The notes beneath the pieces were generated by a model, which ran no database searches, was not told the origin of the DNA, and saw only the letters and a list, made by a program, of their open reading frames with translations. The position numbers and the translations under genes were made by a program. This document shows positions 36,300 through 39,906 of a stretch of DNA of 39,906 bases, piece after piece. The stretch lies in contig JAGTRW010000037.1 in the NCBI GenBank assembly GCA_018262095.1, positions 1-39,906 on the forward strand, written 5' to 3'. Each line of letters begins with the position of its first letter. Positions within the stretch are counted from its first letter, which is position 1. Source of the DNA: Pseudomonadota bacterium. GTDB lineage: Bacteria; Pseudomonadota; Gammaproteobacteria; Burkholderiales; Rhodocyclaceae.

Positions 36300-37919
36300 A
36301 TGAAAAATGTCACTATCGCTCAGCGCATCGCACTGATGATTGCCGTTTCGATCGTCTCCCTGCTGTCGGTCGGAGCGGTCGGGCTGGTGGTTTCCAATAC
36401 GCAAACGCAAGACATCCGGCTCATCGACGAAGACAGCATGGCCGGTGTTGGTGTGCTGAGCGAGGCTCGGCAGGCTTACATGATGCTTCGTCTGGCCGTT
36501 CTTGGTCACGTCAGCACGCCTGATCCGGCGGCCAAAAAAGCGCTCGAAGAGAAGATCGACGCTTCCGAAAAAACGTTGATAAAATCGTTAAAGGACTACG
36601 AAAAGCTGGTTTCCGGCGATGAAGAGAAGAAGTTGCTCGAGGCCGATGTCGTCAACGTCAATGCCTATCTCGATCTGGTCCACAACAAGGTCATGCCGCT
36701 GTCGCGCAACAACGAAAGCGATACCGATGAGAACCGCAAGAACGGCGCGCAAATAAACGCCAAGGCCTTTCAGGCGATTGAGGAGCACATCGCCTTCAAC
36801 AAGCGCGATGCCGAGGCGGTGACCAAAGCCGCGCTGGCCAGCGCGGCGCAGGGCAAGCTCATTTCGCTGGCGGTGATTGTGGCCGGCGTGCTCGCCGTCG
36901 GTGCGCTGGGGCTCTTCCTGCAACGCCACATCAGGTCGTCGGTGAGCCAGATCCAGTCGATGGTCGATCGCGTCGAGAGCGAGCTCGACTTTACCGTCCG
37001 CGTTGTCGTAGATCGGCACGACGAACTCGGCAAAACGACGTTGGCGTTCAACCGGCTGCTCGACAAATTGCAGGCCAACCTCAAATCGATCGCCGCCGGC
37101 GCGCAATCGGTGGCCTCGTCGGCCAAGCAGATGTCGACTACCTCGAACGAAGTGGCCACGGCAGCTCACCAGCAAAGCGAGGCGGCGTCCAATATGGCCG
37201 CGACGGTTGAGGAAATGACCGTCAGCATCAATCATGTCGCCGACCGGGCGCAGGAAGCCAACCGTATTTCCAGCGAATCGGGCCGCTTGGCGAGCTCGGG
37301 CGAGGAGGTGATCGGGCAGACGGCGAGCGGTATTCAAGACATCGCGGCGATCGTGCATGAGGCGGCGCAGCTGATCCACGGCGTCGAGCAACACAGCCAG
37401 CAGATTTCAAGCGTCGTCGCGGTGATCAGGGAAGTGGCCGATCAGACCAACCTGCTGGCGCTCAATGCGGCGATCGAAGCGGCGCGCGCCGGCGAGCAGG
37501 GGCGCGGTTTCGCGGTGGTCGCCGACGAGGTGCGCAAGCTCGCCGAACGCACCTCGGCGTCGACCAGCGAGATCGCCGCTACCGTCGATGCCATGCGCAG
37601 CAACGCCGGCAATGCGGTCGCCAGTATGCAGGGCGTGGTCAGCAAGGTCGCGCTCGGCGTCGAGCGCGCGCAAGCCGCCAACGATTCGATCAAGCAGATC
37701 GGCGCCGGCAGCCGCAACGCGGTGGCGATGGCCGAAGAAATCGCCAGCGCCATCCGCGAACAGGGTTCAGCGACCAACAACATCGCGACGCAGGTCGAAC
37801 GCATCGCCCAGATGTCGGAAGAAAGCAGCGCCGCCGCCGGAAACAGCGCGCAGACGGCGCACGAGCTCGACGGCCTGGCTGCCGACATGCAGCGCATCGT
37901 CAGCAGCTATCGGCTGTGA
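36300..37919 (+). CDS. Methyl-accepting chemotaxis protein
   Basis: Transmembrane chemoreceptor controlling CheA through CheW. The 539-residue protein has TM1 at about residues 9-31. A periplasmic four-helix-bundle-like domain of about 150 residues follows (residues 32-185, with [20 protein letters not shown]). TM2 is at about 187-207 and a HAMP domain at about 208-260. The long cytoplasmic signalling hairpin has its tip near residue 375-420, with [20 protein letters not shown] and [18 protein letters not shown]. The C-terminus ends at VSSYRL without an NWETF-type CheR/CheB tether. The start is ATG 36300. Ligand is unknown. It converges on the maf gene with only 15 bases between stops; cheW lies 1.2 kb away on the other strand. 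Confidence 0.94.
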   Translation: MKNVTIAQRIALMIAVSIVSLLSVGAVGLVVSNTQTQDIRLIDEDSMAGVGVLSEARQAYMMLRLAVLGHVSTPDPAAKKALEEKIDASEKTLIKSLKDYEKLVSGDEEKKLLEADVVNVNAYLDLVHNKVMPLSRNNESDTDENRKNGAQINAKAFQAIEEHIAFNKRDAEAVTKAALASAAQGKLISLAVIVAGVLAVGALGLFLQRHIRSSVSQIQSMVDRVESELDFTVRVVVDRHDELGKTTLAFNRLLDKLQANLKSIAAGAQSVASSAKQMSTTSNEVATAAHQQSEAASNMAATVEEMTVSINHVADRAQEANRISSESGRLASSGEEVIGQTASGIQDIAAIVHEAAQLIHGVEQHSQQISSVVAVIREVADQTNLLALNAAIEAARAGEQGRGFAVVADEVRKLAERTSASTSEIAATVDAMRSNAGNAVASMQGVVSKVALGVERAQAANDSIKQIGAGSRNAVAMAEEIASAIREQGSATNNIATQVERIAQMSEESSAAAGNSAQTAHELDGLAADMQRIVSSYRL

Positions 37920-37934
37920 GGCGTGCTAGTCCGG

Positions 37935-38558
37935 CTAGATCGGGTAGCCGAAGTCTCTGAGCAGTTCGGCGGTTTCGAACAGCGGCAGTCCGAGAACGCC
38001 GGAATAGCTTCCGGCCAGGTGTTCGATGAACTGCGCGGCGCGGCCCTGAATGCCATAGGCGCCGGCCTTGTCGAGCGGCTCGCCGCTGGCGACATAGTCG
38101 CCGATCTGCGTTTCGCCGATGGTGCCGAAGAACACTTCGTTGACCGATAGCCGCGTTTCGACGCGTTTGCCGTAGGCGACGGAAACCGCCGTGAGAACGC
38201 GGTGGTTTTTTCCCGACAGGCGGCGCAGGATTTTTTTTGCGTCGTCCTCGTCGACCGGCTTGCCGATGATCCGACCATCGATCTCGATCGCGGTTTTTGC
38301 CGCCAGTACCGGTTGCCGAAACAGCTTGCGCTCGACGACGATACGCCAGGCGTACTCGGCCTTGGCGCGTGCAACGCGCTCGACATAGACGCCCGGCGAC
38401 TCGCCGGCGCGCCGCGTGTCGTCGATCTCGCTCGCGTCGTGCGGAAAGTTGCGCAAGACGATGGTGTCGAACTGGGCGCCAATCTGCGCCAGCAGCTCGC
38501 GGCGTCGGGGGTTGCGCGAAGCCAGATAGATTCGCGAATAGTTGACCTTGATCGCCAT
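37935..38558 (-). CDS. Maf/YhdE-like nucleotide pyrophosphatase with altered catalytic residue
   Basis: Maf proteins hydrolyse non-canonical or canonical nucleoside triphosphates to monophosphates; the YhdE branch prefers dTTP and UTP. The 207-residue chain has IYLASRNPRRRELLAQIG at the N-terminus, then KILRRLSGKNHRVLTAVSV, and LDKAGAYGIQGRAAQFIEHL and SGVLGLPLFETAELL near the C-terminus. The segment that normally reads VLGADT or VLAADT, whose aspartate is the general base (Asp70 in E. coli YhdE), reads VLAAKT here (Lys88). Also, Ser-Pro-Arg-Arg is Asn-Pro-Arg-Arg. The fold is preserved and there is no frameshift, so this is probably a catalytically altered paralogue or a different activity. 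Confidence in the family is high; confidence in activity is low. Confidence 0.88.
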   Translation of the reverse strand: MAIKVNYSRIYLASRNPRRRELLAQIGAQFDTIVLRNFPHDASEIDDTRRAGESPGVYVERVARAKAEYAWRIVVERKLFRQPVLAAKTAIEIDGRIIGKPVDEDDAKKILRRLSGKNHRVLTAVSVAYGKRVETRLSVNEVFFGTIGETQIGDYVASGEPLDKAGAYGIQGRAAQFIEHLAGSYSGVLGLPLFETAELLRDFGYPI

Positions 38559-38706
38559 TTAGTTGAGCTCTTGCGAGCCGCTCCGACGAAAACCATGGCA
38601 TGCGGTCCGGATCGTCGGGAAAACGTCAGATTCTTGCATTTGGCTCTGCCTCATGGAATAGCTTTCGTCAGTACGTCATGCCCTGGTTTCGGCGCGGCAT
38701 CTTTTG

Positions 38707-39051
38707 CTACGCTCGCTGGCCCTGCGCCGCCGGCGCTTCGATGAATCTTCCGAGCCGTCGTTGCAAGGCCTCGACGTGCGACATCTCTTCGTGGTCTTGC
38801 CACTGTGCGCCAAGCGAGTTGGCCAGGCAAGCCATCTGCGCGCAGCACTCGAGCAGCTGGACGGTGAGCTGGGCGCCGACCGCAATTCCCTGAGCGCGCA
38901 GCGAATCGAGAAAGTCCTCGATCATGCGCGTGAAGTCGGCAATGAACTGGTGTTGCGCCGCGCCCTTGTTGTCGCTCGGTCGCGATTGTGTCGCAAGATC
39001 GGCAAGCAGCTGGCGGCTTTGTTGAACAAAAAGGGTGACCGTGTCTTCCAT
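38707..39051 (-). CDS. Small protein of unknown function in a chemotaxis context
   Basis: I do not recognise this family. The frame encodes 114 residues from ATG 39051, chosen because GGAGA lies eight bases upstream; a TTG fifteen bases further upstream is less likely. The protein is predicted almost entirely helical (DTVTLFVQQSRQLLADLATQ; FTRMIEDFLDSLRAQGIAVG; VQLLECCAQMACLANSLG), with two adjacent cysteines and a Gln/Glu-rich last helix. It has no signal peptide or membrane segment. Its start is 55 bases after the cheW stop on the same strand, and maf follows 148 bases after its own stop. Position suggests a cheW-associated role, but there is no sequence evidence for function. Confidence 0.6.
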   Translation of the reverse strand: MEDTVTLFVQQSRQLLADLATQSRPSDNKGAAQHQFIADFTRMIEDFLDSLRAQGIAVGAQLTVQLLECCAQMACLANSLGAQWQDHEEMSHVEALQRRLGRFIEAPAAQGQRA

Positions 39052-39106
39052 GATCTGTTTCTCCAAAAGCTCAGGGACCGCATGTCGATTGCCGCGTGCC
39101 GCGAAG

Positions 39107-39667
39107 TCAGTGCAGCAACGGCGGTGCGGTCAATTCGAGAGTTCTCTCGCTACGCTTGAGCCGACGGATTAGCGCGGGCGAAAGCAGCTCTTTGCTGTCG
39201 ATAATGAGCATTGACTTGCCGTCCACCTTGCCGGTCCCGAAGATGAAGTCGCCGCCGATGGCGGCGCCATCGTTCGGCGCGAGTTCGATCTGGCTGCCTG
39301 GGCTGCCAGGTGCCTCGGCGACGGCATCGACCAGGATGCCGATGTCGTGGCGACTGGTTTGCTCGTCCTGCTGCTGAACTTCGACGATGACGATGCGGGT
39401 GAGCTTTCCGGCAGCGGTCGGCCGGCCGCCGAAGCGCGCCGAGAGGTCGATGACCGGGATCTCGTCGCCGCGTTGCCTGATGACGCCACGGATGTATGTC
39501 GGTTCCATCGGAATCTCGATCAACGTAGCGTACTCGACGACTGTTTTGACTCTGAGTGTGCCGATGGCGAACATCTCGGTGTCGAGGGCAAAGATCAGAT
39601 ACGGCGACGCCGTTGTGGCGGCCTTGACGGCGACGACCATTGGCCTGCTGAGTACGGCTTGTCCCAT
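39107..39667 (-). CDS. CheW-like chemotaxis coupling protein
   Basis: Adaptor linking chemoreceptors to CheA kinase. The 186-residue protein has the two-lobed CheW beta-barrel sequence features. These are YLIFALDTEMFAIGTLRVKT, the YIRGVIRQRGDEIPVIDLS motif (the PYxxGxxxxRGxxxPVxDL CheW signature), a GILVDAVAEAPG strand and a C-terminal IIDSKELL. The start is ATG 39667 (MGQAVLSRPM), with AGGAAAG a few bases upstream. An unusual feature is a roughly 20-residue N-terminal extension before the first beta strand. An upstream gene ends at 39780 on the same strand, so this is an internal operon gene. A symbol is not given because several CheW paralogues are common in such genomes. Confidence 0.92.
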   Translation of the reverse strand: MGQAVLSRPMVVAVKAATTASPYLIFALDTEMFAIGTLRVKTVVEYATLIEIPMEPTYIRGVIRQRGDEIPVIDLSARFGGRPTAAGKLTRIVIVEVQQQDEQTSRHDIGILVDAVAEAPGSPGSQIELAPNDGAAIGGDFIFGTGKVDGKSMLIIDSKELLSPALIRRLKRSERTLELTAPPLLH

Positions 39668-39779
39668 GATGCTTTCCTGAATCAGACGGTAAAGGTATGT
39701 GGCCTCGGTGATTCCCGGGTGAGGTTCTGGCGGCGCAATGACGCCCGGGTGAGGATCCAAAGCGCCCGTTGCGAATGAC

Positions 39780-39906
39780 CTAATAGCGTTCGAAATCGCC
39801 GGTGTTGATCTGGACGGCGGCGTGGCGCGGGGCGGCGAAGGTCGGCTGGCCGCTGGCGGAAGCTGCTGGCGCAAGGACCCGGGCGCCGCCACGCAGGCTG
39901 TCGTCG
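39780..39906 (-). CDS. C-terminal end of an upstream gene, possibly a chemoreceptor
   Basis: An open frame enters the window at its right edge and ends at a stop at 39780-39782. The visible 41 residues end in AAVQINTGDFERY. They consist of a low-complexity Ala/Ser/Pro-rich stretch followed by a short charged tail. A similar flexible linker plus short terminal peptide occurs at the end of some chemoreceptors, where the tail recruits CheR and CheB. Proximity to cheW fits this, but 41 residues are too few to be sure. Confidence 0.45.
   Translation of the reverse strand, partial: DDSLRGGARVLAPAASASGQPTFAAPRHAAVQINTGDFERY

Overview
The window looks like a chromosomal segment of a high-GC Gram-negative bacterium, most likely a betaproteobacterium of the Rhodocyclales type (relatives of Dechloromonas, Propionivibrio or Accumulibacter). 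This rests on gene order and protein style: glnE, a yhdP-nit-tldD run, YbdL-type aminotransferase, AroG-type DAHP synthase, Maf and chemotaxis genes. It is an inference, because there is no rRNA in the window. I see no tRNA, rRNA, CRISPR array, transposase, integrase or phage gene, so this is mostly an ordinary core-like region with some accessory operons.

Left part (1-10.5 kb): a truncated mtnA and a small heat-shock protein gene lie on the minus strand. The hsp20 gene has a very clear sigma-32 promoter whose -35 element is present three times in tandem. On the plus strand follow a class A acid phosphatase lipoprotein, a substrate-binding protein, an ABC ATPase, a fused two-domain permease and a Cof-type HAD phosphatase. 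I read these as a possible organophosphate scavenging module. Next come a YbdL-like aminotransferase, mscL and an AroP-like aromatic amino acid permease.

Middle (10.5-28 kb): glnE and a DyP-type peroxidase are coupled on the minus strand. Divergent from them is yhdP-nit-tldD (envelope AsmA-like protein, nitrilase-family amidase, TldD protease), followed by an MscS-type channel and DAHP synthase. On the minus strand is a pair consisting of a circularly permuted ATP-grasp protein and an alpha-E protein, known from predicted peptide-ligase clusters. A SulP transporter with a STAS domain follows.

Right part (28-36 kb): a WbuC-type cupin and a complete-looking L-Ara4N lipid A modification operon in the order arnT-arnE/F-arnB-arnC-arnA(formyltransferase)-arnA(decarboxylase)-arnD. 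ArnA is split into two genes. Only one SMR subunit is present, and ugd is absent from the window. The end of the window (36-39.9 kb) has a chemoreceptor gene, then on the minus strand cheW, a small unknown gene and a Maf-family gene whose usual catalytic aspartate is a lysine.

The structure not explained by genes is a family of intergenic elements built from 9-bp units of the form NNCACGGCG (or NNCACGAAG). They are usually arranged as two inverted arms around a 32-90 nt centre. There are four paired copies (20.66, 24.5, 33.7 and 34.9 kb) and one single arm (8.96 kb). Two of them bracket the arnA decarboxylase gene. I consider this the most interesting signal here.
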